Shown here in pieces: positions 44,873 through 53,462 of a stretch of DNA of 64,000 bases. Under the pieces are notes generated by a model. That model did not search any database and was not told the origin of the DNA. It saw nothing but the letters and a program-made list of their open reading frames with translations. The position numbers were made by a program, and so were the translations under genes. Origin of the DNA: Streptomyces tanashiensis (lineage in GTDB: Bacteria > Actinomycetota > Actinomycetes > Streptomycetales > Streptomycetaceae); the NCBI RefSeq assembly GCF_014648895.1, contig NZ_BMRZ01000008.1:265477-329476 (forward strand), in the 5' to 3' direction. Position 1 is the stretch's first letter. Each line of letters begins with the position of its first letter.

Positions 44873-45643
44873 ATGAACGTCTCCACCTCCACTCTCTCCC
44901 TGACCGTCGCCGACGTGGACGCCTCCCGCGCGTTCCTCTGCACCCATCTCGGCTATCAGGTCGCCATGGCCGACGACGGCTTCGCCTCCCTGACCCGCGA
45001 GGACGCCGCGGTCGACATCGTGCTGCTCCGCAAGGGCACCGAAGTCCTCCCCGCCGAGCAGCGGGACCGGGAGGCGACCGGCCTGATCCTCGCGCTCACG
45101 GTCACCGACCTCGCCGCCGAGGAGGCCAGGCTCCGTGCGGCGGGCGCGCCCATCACCATGCCGCTGCGCGAAGAGCCCTGGGGCGAGCGCCTGTTCCAGA
45201 CGACCGACCCGAACGGAGTGGTCGTCCAGCTCGTCGAGTGGGCCGCGGCGGACGGGACCGAGGACCCCGCCGTACGGGTCATCACCCCCGCGGCCGAGCA
45301 CGTGACCGTCTCCCCGAACGCCACCATGACCGGACGGGCCGCCCCCAGCCGCGGCAGCGCCGAACTCAGCACGTGGACGGTCGCGATGGAGGCCGGGGCG
45401 ACGGGTCCCGAGCACTCCGTCAGCCGTGAACAGGTCTGGACGGTCACCACGGGAACCCTGGAGGTGACCTGCGACGACCGCACCGAGAAGGTCTCGGCCG
45501 GGCAGACCCTGGTCCTGCCGGCGGACCGGATCCGCCGGATCCACGCACCCGAGCGGGCCGAGGCCCACGTCGCGATGCGTGCCGACGGGGTCGCCTCCGT
45601 TCCCGGCGCCGAGGGCACGCGCGAACTCCCTTGGGCCCGGTAG
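44873..45643 (+). CDS. VOC-cupin fusion protein
   Basis: This 256-residue protein has an N-terminal glyoxalase/VOC half (about 1-125: LSLTVADVDASRAFLCTHLG, EPWGERLFQTTDPNGVVVQLVEW) and a C-terminal cupin (about 145-240: GPEHSVSREQVWTVTTGTLE, GQTLVLPADRIRRIHA). The VOC half has the Glu of VQLVEW but not all usual metal ligands; the cupin keeps one of the usual His residues. Binding of a small ligand or metal is possible; no reaction can be named. The ATG at 44873 has CGAGGAA 7 bases upstream. It is the last gene of the GNAT-remnant-VOC unit and is convergent with the monooxygenase gene. Confidence 0.8.
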   Translation: MNVSTSTLSLTVADVDASRAFLCTHLGYQVAMADDGFASLTREDAAVDIVLLRKGTEVLPAEQRDREATGLILALTVTDLAAEEARLRAAGAPITMPLREEPWGERLFQTTDPNGVVVQLVEWAAADGTEDPAVRVITPAAEHVTVSPNATMTGRAAPSRGSAELSTWTVAMEAGATGPEHSVSREQVWTVTTGTLEVTCDDRTEKVSAGQTLVLPADRIRRIHAPERAEAHVAMRADGVASVPGAEGTRELPWAR

Positions 45644-45660
45644 TCGCGGGGCCCGGCGGC

Positions 45661-46908
45661 TCACCCCATCGGCCGCTCCGGCAGGCGGAAGCCGTTGAAC
45701 AGGTCGTCCATGCCCCGCAGGGCCAGCCGGTCGGGGGTGGCACGCACCGCGAGGTCGCGGGCCGCCACGGCGAGCGGGTGCCGGAGGGCTCCCAGGCGGC
45801 CGACCCGGCGGGCGCGGACGCGCACGGCGTCGGTACGGTCACGGCGGGCCGCGGTGTACGCGGCGAGGGCGGCCGGAATGCCGTCGGCGCCGCGATCGCC
45901 GTCCGCGCCGCCACGGCCACCGCCGTCGTCGTCGCCGTCATCCCCCTCAGCGCCGGCTCCGACGGGCAGGAGGTGGGCGAGGACGACGGCGTCCTCGATG
46001 GCCTGGCAGCCGCCCTGGCCGAGGTTCGGGGCCATGGCGTGGGCCGCGTCGCCGAGCCAGGCGATCCGGCCGTGGTGCAGGCGCGGCAGCGGAGCGGCCA
46101 GCTCGTGGAGGTCGTGCCGGAGGACATCGGCGAGGGGCAGGCGGTCGACCCGGTCGAGCAGGGCGGGAATCGGGTCGTGCCACGACCCGAAGCGACGGCG
46201 GAGTTCGGCACGGGGGTCGTCCGACCGGATGCCGGCGGGCACGACCGCGGTGGCGTAGAGATAGAACCGGCCGTCGGTCAGCGGCGTCACGCCGAACCGT
46301 TCGCCCCGCCCCCAGGTCTCGCTCATGGCCTGGATCCCGAGATCAGGAGCTTCCACGAGGGCCCGCCAGGCGGTCTCGCCGAGGTAGCGCGGGACGGGGT
46401 GGTCGGGGAAGTGGGCACGGCGCGACGGGCTGTGGATCCCGTCGGCCGCGACGACCACGTCGGCGGGAAGCTCCGGGCCGGCTTCCGTACGCACGACCGG
46501 CCGGCCCGCGACCTCGTCGACGGCGGTCACGACGGTGCCGTACCGGAGTGCCTCCGGCGGCAGCACGGCGGCCAGAGCCGCCGTGAGGGCCGGGCGCGGG
46601 ACGGCGATCGGGGGCATCCCGTAGCGCGCCGCCATGTCGGAGGTGCCGATCCGGGTGAGCCACCGGCCGTCGGGGCGGCGCACCCCCATCGTGGCCGGTA
46701 CGGCTCCGCCGATGGCCCGGGTGATGTCGACGTCGACGGCCCGGAGCGCGCGCAGTGCGTTGGGGGCGAGGCCGATCCCGGCACCGGTGACGGGAGGTTC
46801 GGGGGCCCCTTCGCAGACGGTGACCTGCCAACCGCGCCGGTGCAGGGCCACCGCGGCCGTGAGGCCGCCGATCCCGGCTCCGACCACGACCACACGGCGT
46901 CTCGACAC
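45661..46908 (-). CDS. FAD-dependent monooxygenase
   Basis: This 415-residue group A (class A) flavoprotein hydroxylase has the Rossmann start VVVVGAGIGGLTAAVAL, the DG motif VVAADGIHSPS and the GD motif GDAAHAMAPNLGQGG. These are the three FAD/NAD(P)H motifs of the 4-hydroxybenzoate-hydroxylase/UbiH fold. A flexible Asp/Gly-rich insert sits near residues 325-345. The GTG at 46908 has AAGGGG about 7 bases upstream. Substrate unknown, probably a small aromatic or a polyketide-type molecule. The gene stands alone; a perfect hairpin lies in its promoter region. Confidence 0.88.
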   Translation of the reverse strand: MSRRRVVVVGAGIGGLTAAVALHRRGWQVTVCEGAPEPPVTGAGIGLAPNALRALRAVDVDITRAIGGAVPATMGVRRPDGRWLTRIGTSDMAARYGMPPIAVPRPALTAALAAVLPPEALRYGTVVTAVDEVAGRPVVRTEAGPELPADVVVAADGIHSPSRRAHFPDHPVPRYLGETAWRALVEAPDLGIQAMSETWGRGERFGVTPLTDGRFYLYATAVVPAGIRSDDPRAELRRRFGSWHDPIPALLDRVDRLPLADVLRHDLHELAAPLPRLHHGRIAWLGDAAHAMAPNLGQGGCQAIEDAVVLAHLLPVGAGAEGDDGDDDGGGRGGADGDRGADGIPAALAAYTAARRDRTDAVRVRARRVGRLGALRHPLAVAARDLAVRATPDRLALRGMDDLFNGFRLPERPMG

Positions 46909-46940
46909 GGAAGCCCCTTCCCCCTTCGGTTCGCCCGGTC

Positions 46941-46963
46941 CGCCGCATGCTACGCATGCGGCG
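46941..46963. promoter_or_regulatory. Perfect 10-bp hairpin/palindrome between monooxygenase and hydrolase genes
   Basis: CGCCGCATGC and GCATGCGGCG (exact complements) flank a TAC spacer. It lies between the start of the monooxygenase gene and the stop of the hydrolase gene, both read leftward. It may end the hydrolase transcript or serve as a repressor site for the monooxygenase. Confidence 0.5.
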
Positions 46964-46973
46964 CCGGGCACGC

Positions 46974-48197
46974 TCACCTTCCGGTCGTCACCGCCTCGAA
47001 CCGCTCGCCGCCGGTGAGGTACCGGCGGAAGAAGGCGGCGGTGTACGCCGCGCCGGCCCGGCGCTGGGCGGCTTCGCTCAGCTGGGTCTCGAAGGTGGAG
47101 CCACCGCGTTCGGTGCACTGGCCGGGACGGTCGGCGTCGTGGACGGCGTCGTCGCGGGCGGCGACCTCCCCGCTCTCCGGCGACCACTGCGTGTTGAAGT
47201 AGTTGTGGTTCGCGCCGCGCATCTCGAACGGGTGGAACCCGGCGGAGCTCCTGGCCGTCGCGTCGGCGGCGAAGGTGAGCGCCTCCGGGCCGACCTGGCC
47301 GTCGCAGGTCCCGCGGACCACGGCGAGGGGCGTGTCCGTGATCTCGTACGCGGTCATGTCCTCGGTCATGACGTTGTACGCGGGGGCCAGTGCAAGCACC
47401 GACCTGATCTTCACCCCGGCGGGCCACTGGTCCTTGTGACGGTCCGCCGCCTGCCAGGTCACTCCGGCGCCGGCGCGCGAGTGGCCCATGGTGCCGACCC
47501 TGTTCAGGTCGACGTGGCGCCTGAAGTCGACGCGCGCGGGCCTGCCCGTGGCCGCGTCGCGGAACGCGCCGGCGAGGGGGCCGCGACCCGAGGCGTCGAG
47601 CTGCTGCCACAGGGCGAGGTGCTTGTTGATCAGGCCGGCTCGCGCGGAGGCGTTCCCGTCGCTCTCGACCGACGAGGCGTTGATGCCGTTGGCACGGAGG
47701 GACACGACGACGAAGCCGTCGCCGGCCAGCTTCTCGCCGAGGTAGTCGTAGCCCCGGTCGCTGGCGATGGGCCGGGTGCCGGGGGCGCAGGGCCAGCTGT
47801 AGAGCTTGCGGCTGGCGGCCTCGTACGCGTCCCAGTCCCCGGCCTCCTCGGCGGCGGCACGGGCCGCCACCGCCGACCGGTCGGCGCAGGTCTCGTGCCA
47901 GCCGTGCAGCAGGACGACGAGGGGCCGCGGGGTGGTGCCGAGGTCCTTCGGGTAGTGCACGGTCCCGGCGATCTCGACGGGTTCCCCGGTCTCCGGCAGC
48001 CGATGGGCCTCGTCCCCCAGGTTGTAGGTGACGACGGCGACGCCCCGCGTCCCCTGGGCCGGATCGCCGGGGGTGGCGGCGGACGCGGGGCTCCCCGCCA
48101 GGACCTGCGGCAGGAGGAGCGCCGCCGTGGACGCGGTGAGCGCACGGGCCCGGAGCGGGCGGCGGCGAGTGGCGGTGGAGGTGTCTGGGTGCTTCAA
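46974..48197 (-). CDS. Secreted alpha/beta hydrolase (lipase/esterase)
   Basis: This 407-residue exported hydrolase has a signal peptide (ATRRRPLRARALTASTAALLL, cleavage near ASA 40). The oxyanion HG is at 98-99 (VVLLHGW), the nucleophile elbow is GHSRAG (Ser240) and the catalytic His is in GANHNYFN. Cysteines 104/137 and two more near the C-terminus suggest disulfides. The TTG at 48197 has GGAGAG 8 bases upstream. The substrate may be an ester or lipid; the family also includes dienelactone-type hydrolases. It is preceded on the same strand by a tandem repeat and a serine protease. Confidence 0.85.
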   Translation of the reverse strand: MKHPDTSTATRRRPLRARALTASTAALLLPQVLAGSPASAATPGDPAQGTRGVAVVTYNLGDEAHRLPETGEPVEIAGTVHYPKDLGTTPRPLVVLLHGWHETCADRSAVAARAAAEEAGDWDAYEAASRKLYSWPCAPGTRPIASDRGYDYLGEKLAGDGFVVVSLRANGINASSVESDGNASARAGLINKHLALWQQLDASGRGPLAGAFRDAATGRPARVDFRRHVDLNRVGTMGHSRAGAGVTWQAADRHKDQWPAGVKIRSVLALAPAYNVMTEDMTAYEITDTPLAVVRGTCDGQVGPEALTFAADATARSSAGFHPFEMRGANHNYFNTQWSPESGEVAARDDAVHDADRPGQCTERGGSTFETQLSEAAQRRAGAAYTAAFFRRYLTGGERFEAVTTGR

Positions 48198-48325
48198 AGG
48201 ACGTTCTCTCCGTGGTCGGTGAGGAATGACGGCGGCGGACGGCCGCCGTCGGAACGAGCCCGATGAGGGCCTCGTTCCGACAGACGTCCGACGGGGCCCG
48301 GGGTTGCGCCTCCCCCGGAATCCGT

Positions 48326-48477
48326 TCTCAGAAGCCGTTCCTCCCCCGGTCCCCCGGCCCCGGTCTCAGAAGCCGCTCCTCCTCCGGTCGCCCGGCCCCG
48401 GTCTCAGAAGCCGCTCCTCCCCCGGTCCCCCGGCCCCGGTCTCAGAAGCCGCTCCTTCTCCGGTCGCCCGGCCCCGC
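48326..48477. repeat. 38-bp tandem repeat, four copies
   Basis: Four units start at 48326, 48364, 48402 and 48440, each beginning TCTCAGAAGCC. Units 1 and 3 share one variant of the middle (CCCCCGGTCCC) and units 2 and 4 the other (CTCCGGTCGCC), so the array looks like a duplicated 76-bp dimer. It lies immediately after the stop of the trypsin-like gene, before the hydrolase promoter. It has no coding potential (38 is not a multiple of 3). Confidence 0.9.
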
Positions 48478-48479
48478 GC

Positions 48480-49298
48480 TCAGGCGCCGTGCCTGAGGGT
48501 CTTCCGTATCCAGTCCGCGTAGGCGGGCACGTCCGTGTACAGACCCGGTCCGGCCGAGCACGGACCGCCCCCCGGCACTCCGGGTCCGGAGGTGGCCCCG
48601 ACGAGCTCCCACCGCCCGTGCCTGCCCTTCTGGAGCTGCGGCCCGCCCGAGTCTCCGAAGCACGCCATGGCCTCGGGCACGCGGCTGATCGTGCACAGCC
48701 GGGTCCGGTCCGCGTAGCCCGGGGCGCACTCGGTGTCGGCGCCCCGGCGCGTCTCCAGCTCCTGCAGCCGCTCCGCGAACCTCAGTTCGGTGTCGGCGGT
48801 GGTGCCGAACCCCAGGATGCGGGTCGGGGTGCCGGGCCGCCCGGCCCGCCGCGCGATCCGGATCGGCTGCTCGGCGACCGGGCGGTCGAGGCGGACCAGG
48901 GCGATGTCGTCCTTGTTGGCGGCCTTGCCGTCACCGTTCACGTAACCGGGGTGGACGACGATCCGCTCGATGGCCCGGACGGTTCCGCCGGTCTTCCTCC
49001 TCTCGCTCCCGATCCGGACGATGCCGTCCAGCTCCAGGCCGTCACCCCGTACACAGTGAGCGGCCGTCAGCACCCACTGCGGATCGATCAGCGATGCCCC
49101 GCAGTTGCCGTCGTACAGACCGTGCCGCGGAGCCGACTCCGGGATCGTCGCCATGAACGGGTAACGCTCCGTGGAATCGGTCCCGTTGACGATCGCTCCG
49201 GCACTGCCGGTCATCAGGGTGGCGCAGGTCGCGGCGGCGAGAACACCGACGGCAGCGGTGCGCACGGCGCGGCGGGCGGCCGACTTCGGACTGAACAC
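48480..49298 (-). CDS. Secreted trypsin-family serine protease
   Basis: This 272-residue chymotrypsin-fold protease has a signal (ARRAVRTAAVGVLAAATCATL) and a short pro-region ending at the mature-type start IVNGTDSTERYPFM. The triad is His81 (LTAAHC), Asp131 (KDDIALVRL) and Ser217 (CFGDSGGP). The residue six before Ser217 is Met211, where trypsin has Asp189, so a trypsin-like preference for Arg/Lys is unlikely. The GTG at 49298 has AAGGAG 8 bases upstream. It is divergent from the erythromycin esterase-like gene. Confidence 0.9.
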   Translation of the reverse strand: MFSPKSAARRAVRTAAVGVLAAATCATLMTGSAGAIVNGTDSTERYPFMATIPESAPRHGLYDGNCGASLIDPQWVLTAAHCVRGDGLELDGIVRIGSERRKTGGTVRAIERIVVHPGYVNGDGKAANKDDIALVRLDRPVAEQPIRIARRAGRPGTPTRILGFGTTADTELRFAERLQELETRRGADTECAPGYADRTRLCTISRVPEAMACFGDSGGPQLQKGRHGRWELVGATSGPGVPGGGPCSAGPGLYTDVPAYADWIRKTLRHGA

Positions 49299-49506
49299 AG
49301 GGGGGCTCCTTGCCTCGTGGATCAGGGTGGTGCGTCCGTCCACCCTGCTCGGGCCGAGAGCCACCGGACCATCCGGACAGCTGCCCGAGTCCGGTGGGGA
49401 TATCCCCTGGAGGAAGCCGGTGGCGCACCCCAGGGCGGTCCGCCCCACGGCACGCGAAGATCACTTCATCGGCTCGGGGAGCCGTCGTACGCAAGGAGTG
49501 ATCAGC

Positions 49507-50907
49507 ATGCAGGGGTACAGGAAGACGACCGGCCGACGGGGTTTCCTCGCGCTCACGGGAGGGCTCGCAGGAGGCATCGCCGCTTCGGCCCTGTCCGCGC
49601 CGGCCGCACGAGCGGCGTCGGCGGGACCCGCCGCGCCGGCCGGTTCGTCCGCCGCCGCCCCGACGAGCCGGGAAGCCGCCGTCGTACGGTCACTGGAACG
49701 GGTCGCGCACCCGCTGCGCACCACGGACCCCGGTGGCCGGACCGCCGATCTCCGGGCGCTGAGCGCCATGGTCGGGAAGGCGAAGGTGGTGGGTCTCGGC
49801 GAGGCGACGCACGGTTCGCACGAGTTCTTCGCCATGAAGGAGCGCGTCTTCCGGCACCTCGTCGAGGAATGCGGCTTCACCGCCTTCGCGCTGGAGATGA
49901 GCTGGTCGGCGGGGCTCCGGATCGACGAGTACCTCCAGGGCGGTCCCGGCGACCCGCGACGGATCGCGGAGGAGACGCTGGCCGGATCCCCCTGGGAGCG
50001 CGAGGAGTTCGTCAGCCTGATCGGCTGGATGCGCGAGCACAACCGTCGCCGGCCCGGCCGGCGGGTCCACTTCATGGGGGATGATCTCGGCGGTCCGAAG
50101 CTCGGTGACCACATCTTCGCGCGCGTGCTGTCGTCCGTCCGCGAGACCCGGCCGGAGGCGCTGCCCCGCCTCACCGCGCTGTACGCCGGACTTCGCCCGT
50201 TCGACGACATCTTCGGCTACCTCCGCAAACCGCTCGCGGAGCGCGAGGAGAACGCCGCGCGCGCCCAGGAGGCACTCGACCTGGTCGCCGAGGGCGGCGA
50301 GGCCGGCGAGGCCGGCGAGGAGCAGGCGTGGACGGTGCAGCACGCCCGGAACATCGCGCAGACCTTCGCCTTCGCCACAATCGACCTCGCCGACCCCGCG
50401 TCGGTCACCGCCGCCGAACGCCTGCGCGACCAGGCCATGGCCGACAACGTGCTGTGGTGGCAGCGGCACACGGGCCACCGGATGCTGCTGTCGGCCCACA
50501 ACGGCCACATCGGATACCTGTCGACCCACCCGGACATGTACCCGCGGACCCAGGGCGCCGTCCTGCGCGAACGCCTGGGCCGCGACTACGCCGCGATCGG
50601 CTTCACCTTCGCCGGCGGCTCCTTCCTCACCAAGGACACCTCACTCGACGGGGACTGGAAGCCGGTCACCGTCCCGGCGGCGCGTCCCGGCATGAACGAG
50701 CACACCCTGGACCGGGTCGGGTACCGCGACTTCTACCTCGACCTGCGGACCGCGCCCGCCGCCGCGCACGACTGGCTCGACCGCCCCCGGCCCGTCTACG
50801 ACGCCGGTTCGACCTTCACCCCGGACCCCCTGCCGACCCTGGCCCTCGGCCGGGCCTACGACATCCTCGTCCACCTTCACCGGGTCCGGGCGGCCGAGCG
50901 ACTCTGA
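49507..50907 (+). CDS. Erythromycin esterase-family protein
   Basis: This 466-residue protein begins with a Tat-type signal (TGRRGFLALTGGLAGGIAAS, cleavage near ARA) and is probably exported. The family core is marked by GLGEATHGSHEFFAMKERVF, FALEMSW, HFMGDDLG and LLSAHNGHIGY. In this family the conserved His and Glu form the active site of macrolide-lactone hydrolysis (EreA/EreB) or of the succinoglycan-like relatives. An EAGEAGEE low-complexity stretch lies near residue 275. Macrolide activity is not assured, since most actinobacterial members are uncharacterised. The ATG at 49507 follows AAGGAG. Confidence 0.85.
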   Translation: MQGYRKTTGRRGFLALTGGLAGGIAASALSAPAARAASAGPAAPAGSSAAAPTSREAAVVRSLERVAHPLRTTDPGGRTADLRALSAMVGKAKVVGLGEATHGSHEFFAMKERVFRHLVEECGFTAFALEMSWSAGLRIDEYLQGGPGDPRRIAEETLAGSPWEREEFVSLIGWMREHNRRRPGRRVHFMGDDLGGPKLGDHIFARVLSSVRETRPEALPRLTALYAGLRPFDDIFGYLRKPLAEREENAARAQEALDLVAEGGEAGEAGEEQAWTVQHARNIAQTFAFATIDLADPASVTAAERLRDQAMADNVLWWQRHTGHRMLLSAHNGHIGYLSTHPDMYPRTQGAVLRERLGRDYAAIGFTFAGGSFLTKDTSLDGDWKPVTVPAARPGMNEHTLDRVGYRDFYLDLRTAPAAAHDWLDRPRPVYDAGSTFTPDPLPTLALGRAYDILVHLHRVRAAERL

Positions 50908-50962
50908 CCCGCCCTCGCCCCGTACACCACCCGGAGCGGCGGCCGTCGGCGGAGGCGGACGG

Positions 50963-51778
50963 TCAGGCGGGGGTGCTCCTGCTGAACCAGCCGCTGAACC
51001 TCCGCGCCCCTGCTTCGGTCGTCGCGCGCGCACCGGTGTCCGCACCGTGGTCGCGCCGCACCGCCCGCGCCAGGACCCGTTCCGCCTCGGCCCGCCAGCT
51101 CGCCGCGTCCGCGCGGGGCGGCGGCAGGAAGGGGCCCCGCTCCGGCGCGTCGGCGGCGGCTCCGAAGAAGTCGCCGCCCTTGCGTTTCACGTCGTCCGTT
51201 CCCCAGGAGCGGCCGGAGCCGTGCGCGGGGACCCTCTGCAGGTGGGGGATGTGCTTGGCGCAGTGGATGTACGCCTCCTCGACGGTGATCACCACCCAGA
51301 CCCGGGCCCGCCGGCCGGGCACCGGGTCGGTCGCGAGCGTGGGGTGGGCACGGCGCATGTCCTCGTCGGCCACGATCCCGGCCCGGCCGTTGACGTGGAG
51401 TCCGATGCGGTCGCGGAGGAAGTCCACCATGAGGACACCGACGTGCGGGTTCTCCTCGATGTTGCCCAGGCTGGCGTGGACGCCGTTGCCCCGGTACTCG
51501 GGGTAGGCCAGCGTCGTGTCGTCCAGGACGTGGAGGAAGCCGGGCGGGCCGGCCCGGAAGGTGTTGTCGCACGCGCCGTTCCGGTCGGCGGTGGCGAGGA
51601 AGAACATCTCCTGCCGCGCCACGAACTCCCGCATGCGCGGGTTGAGTCGTTCGAGGACCTGCTCGGCGTAGAAGCGGTCGGCACGCTCCGCGGTGCCCAT
51701 CCGCTGCTGGACCAGGTGTTCGCCGTCGCTGCCCGGGCGGCTGGTGCGCAGGGGCGTCGCCTGTTCGAAAGTGCTCAC
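50963..51778 (-). CDS. Pyridoxamine 5'-phosphate oxidase-family flavoprotein
   Basis: This 271-residue protein has a split-barrel FMN/F420-binding domain (about 50-190: MFFLATADRNGACDNTFRAG, YPEYRGNGVHASLGNIEENP, VGVLMVDFLRDRIGLHVNGRAGIV). The C-terminal 80 residues form a basic tail. Such proteins reduce or bind small molecules with FMN, heme or F420. The GTG at 51778 overlaps the stop of the flavohemoprotein gene (GTGA), so they are translationally coupled. Together they suggest nitric oxide or nitro-compound detoxification. Confidence 0.85.
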   Translation of the reverse strand: MSTFEQATPLRTSRPGSDGEHLVQQRMGTAERADRFYAEQVLERLNPRMREFVARQEMFFLATADRNGACDNTFRAGPPGFLHVLDDTTLAYPEYRGNGVHASLGNIEENPHVGVLMVDFLRDRIGLHVNGRAGIVADEDMRRAHPTLATDPVPGRRARVWVVITVEEAYIHCAKHIPHLQRVPAHGSGRSWGTDDVKRKGGDFFGAAADAPERGPFLPPPRADAASWRAEAERVLARAVRRDHGADTGARATTEAGARRFSGWFSRSTPA

Positions 51779-53085
51779 GTCGTTGCCCCGACCAGTCCTT
51801 CGATGGAGTCGTGTCGTATGCGGCGGGGCGGGACGCCCATGCCCAGCAGGGTGTCGACGCCGCGTCGGATCATGCCGGGCGGGCCGGACAGGTACACGTC
51901 GTGGGTGTGCCACGAGCCGTACTCGCGCACCGCCTCGGGGAGTCCGCCGGACAGGCCGACGGAACCCTCGTCGACGACCGGCCGGACCGAGAGCCAGGGG
52001 TGGGACTGCTGCAGCCGCAGCATGGTGTCGAAGTCGTACAGGTCGTCGCTGCGGCGGGCGCCGTAGAACACGTCGACGGAGCGGTACCGGCCGTGCTGCA
52101 CCACGTCCTCCACCAGGGCCTTGATGGGCGCGATGCCGGTGCCGCCGCCGAGGCAGAGCAGCCCGTTGTCGGTGGTGTGGTCGATCGTCATGGAGCCGGT
52201 GGGGGGACCGAGCCGGACGACGTCCCCGCGACGGGCGCGGTGGACGAGGGCGTTGGAGACCCAGCCCGCCGGCACGGCCTTGACGTGGAAGGAGAGCAGG
52301 CCGTCGGAGCGCGGGGCCGAGGCGAAGGAGTAGTGCCGCCACACCCGCGGCCACCAGGGCGTCTCCAGGGCCGTGTACTGCCCGGCGAGGAAGGGGTACG
52401 GCTGGTCGGGCCGGACCGTGACGACCGCGATGTCCTTCGTGCGCATCTCGTGGGCGACCACCTCCGCCTGCCACCACGCGGGGGCGCGCATCTCGTCCGC
52501 GGTCGCCGCGTCGATCATGATCTGGGAGATGGTCGTGTAGGCGCTGACCCACGCGGCTTCGGTCCTGGGCCCCCAGGTCGACGGCGCGTAGCGGCCGAGG
52601 GCGCCGATCAGGGCCTCGCCGACGGCCGGATAGTGCTCGGGCCGGGTGCCGTACTTGCGGTGGCCCCGGCCGAGGTCCGTCAGGTACGCGGTCAGGGTGG
52701 CGGGATCGTCGGCGTGGGTGGCGGCGGTGAGCAGCGCGGTGAAGAGCCGGTCGCGCTGGGTGTCCATCGCCGCGGGGAAGAGCGCCCGGAGGGCGGGGTG
52801 GCGGAGGAAGAGCAGCGCGTAGAAGTACGAGGTGACCGTGTCGGCGATCGGCTCGATCTCGGCCATCGTCCGGCGCAGCAGCGCGGTGTCGGAGGTGTCC
52901 CCGCCCGCGGCCGGCGGCCCGGTGCGGTCGCGCTGCCGCGGTACGGAACGGGGCGCGCGCGCAGGGCCGTTCGGGGGTGCGGATGCCGATGTCGCCCGGC
53001 TCGGGCCCGGCGCGAACCAGCCTCCGCCGTCCATGCCCCCGCCGGTGCGGTCGCCGTCGCCCGAAGCGGTGGCCGGAACTTCCAT
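51775..53085 (-). CDS. Flavohemoprotein (globin-FAD-NAD reductase)
   Basis: This 436-residue protein has a 60-residue Gly/Pro-rich lead, a globin domain (about 65-200; proximal His142 in GRGHRKYG) and a ferredoxin-reductase-like module. The module has the FAD motif RHYSFASAP (250-258) and the NAD motif GGGTGIAP (near 300). The length matches Hmp-type nitric oxide dioxygenases plus the N-terminal extension. Expected reaction: NO plus O2 to nitrate with NAD(P)H. The ATG at 53085 has GGCGAGG 7 bases upstream. No NsrR site was recognised in the promoter. Confidence 0.9.
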   Translation of the reverse strand: MEVPATASGDGDRTGGGMDGGGWFAPGPSRATSASAPPNGPARAPRSVPRQRDRTGPPAAGGDTSDTALLRRTMAEIEPIADTVTSYFYALLFLRHPALRALFPAAMDTQRDRLFTALLTAATHADDPATLTAYLTDLGRGHRKYGTRPEHYPAVGEALIGALGRYAPSTWGPRTEAAWVSAYTTISQIMIDAATADEMRAPAWWQAEVVAHEMRTKDIAVVTVRPDQPYPFLAGQYTALETPWWPRVWRHYSFASAPRSDGLLSFHVKAVPAGWVSNALVHRARRGDVVRLGPPTGSMTIDHTTDNGLLCLGGGTGIAPIKALVEDVVQHGRYRSVDVFYGARRSDDLYDFDTMLRLQQSHPWLSVRPVVDEGSVGLSGGLPEAVREYGSWHTHDVYLSGPPGMIRRGVDTLLGMGVPPRRIRHDSIEGLVGATT

Positions 53086-53462
53086 CGGTCTGCCTCGCCT
53101 CGAACGTCTGTGGTCGGTCTCTCGCCCTGGGCCGGTCGTCGCGCGGCGTACGCAAGGGCCGCGTCGTCCCCTCATCGATGCACCCGGTCCGGCGAACGCG
53201 GCCGACCATACCCCGGCCCGACGAAGACGGTGCGGGCCCTGATCCACGCCCGTCACATCTACGTTTTCGCTGGTCAGGCCGGGGTTACTGATGAGTCGGG
53301 CGGATGCGGCAGGCCCTTTCGACGCGATTCCGCACGCGATTCACCGACGGAAGACTCACGGAGTTCCCCGACCTCCTCCACATTTACGGGGCGGTCTTCA
53401 CGAGCACTCCGGCCGGCGGGCGGCCGGAGGGGCGGCGCGACGCGTCCCCGGGACGCGGGGGT
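53086..53462. other. Intergenic region, no gene seen
   Basis: This 377-base gap carries the flavohemoprotein promoter and the 3' end of the TPR gene transcript. No reading frame with family resemblance, hairpin or repeat was supported on either strand. Confidence 0.6.

Noticed and set aside
48326..48477. CRISPR array
   Set aside because: Units are directly adjacent without spacers, so this is a tandem repeat.
53200..53300. A tRNA or other RNA gene before the TPR gene
   Set aside because: GGGTTACTGATG-like bases were noticed but no cloverleaf or hairpin could be drawn.
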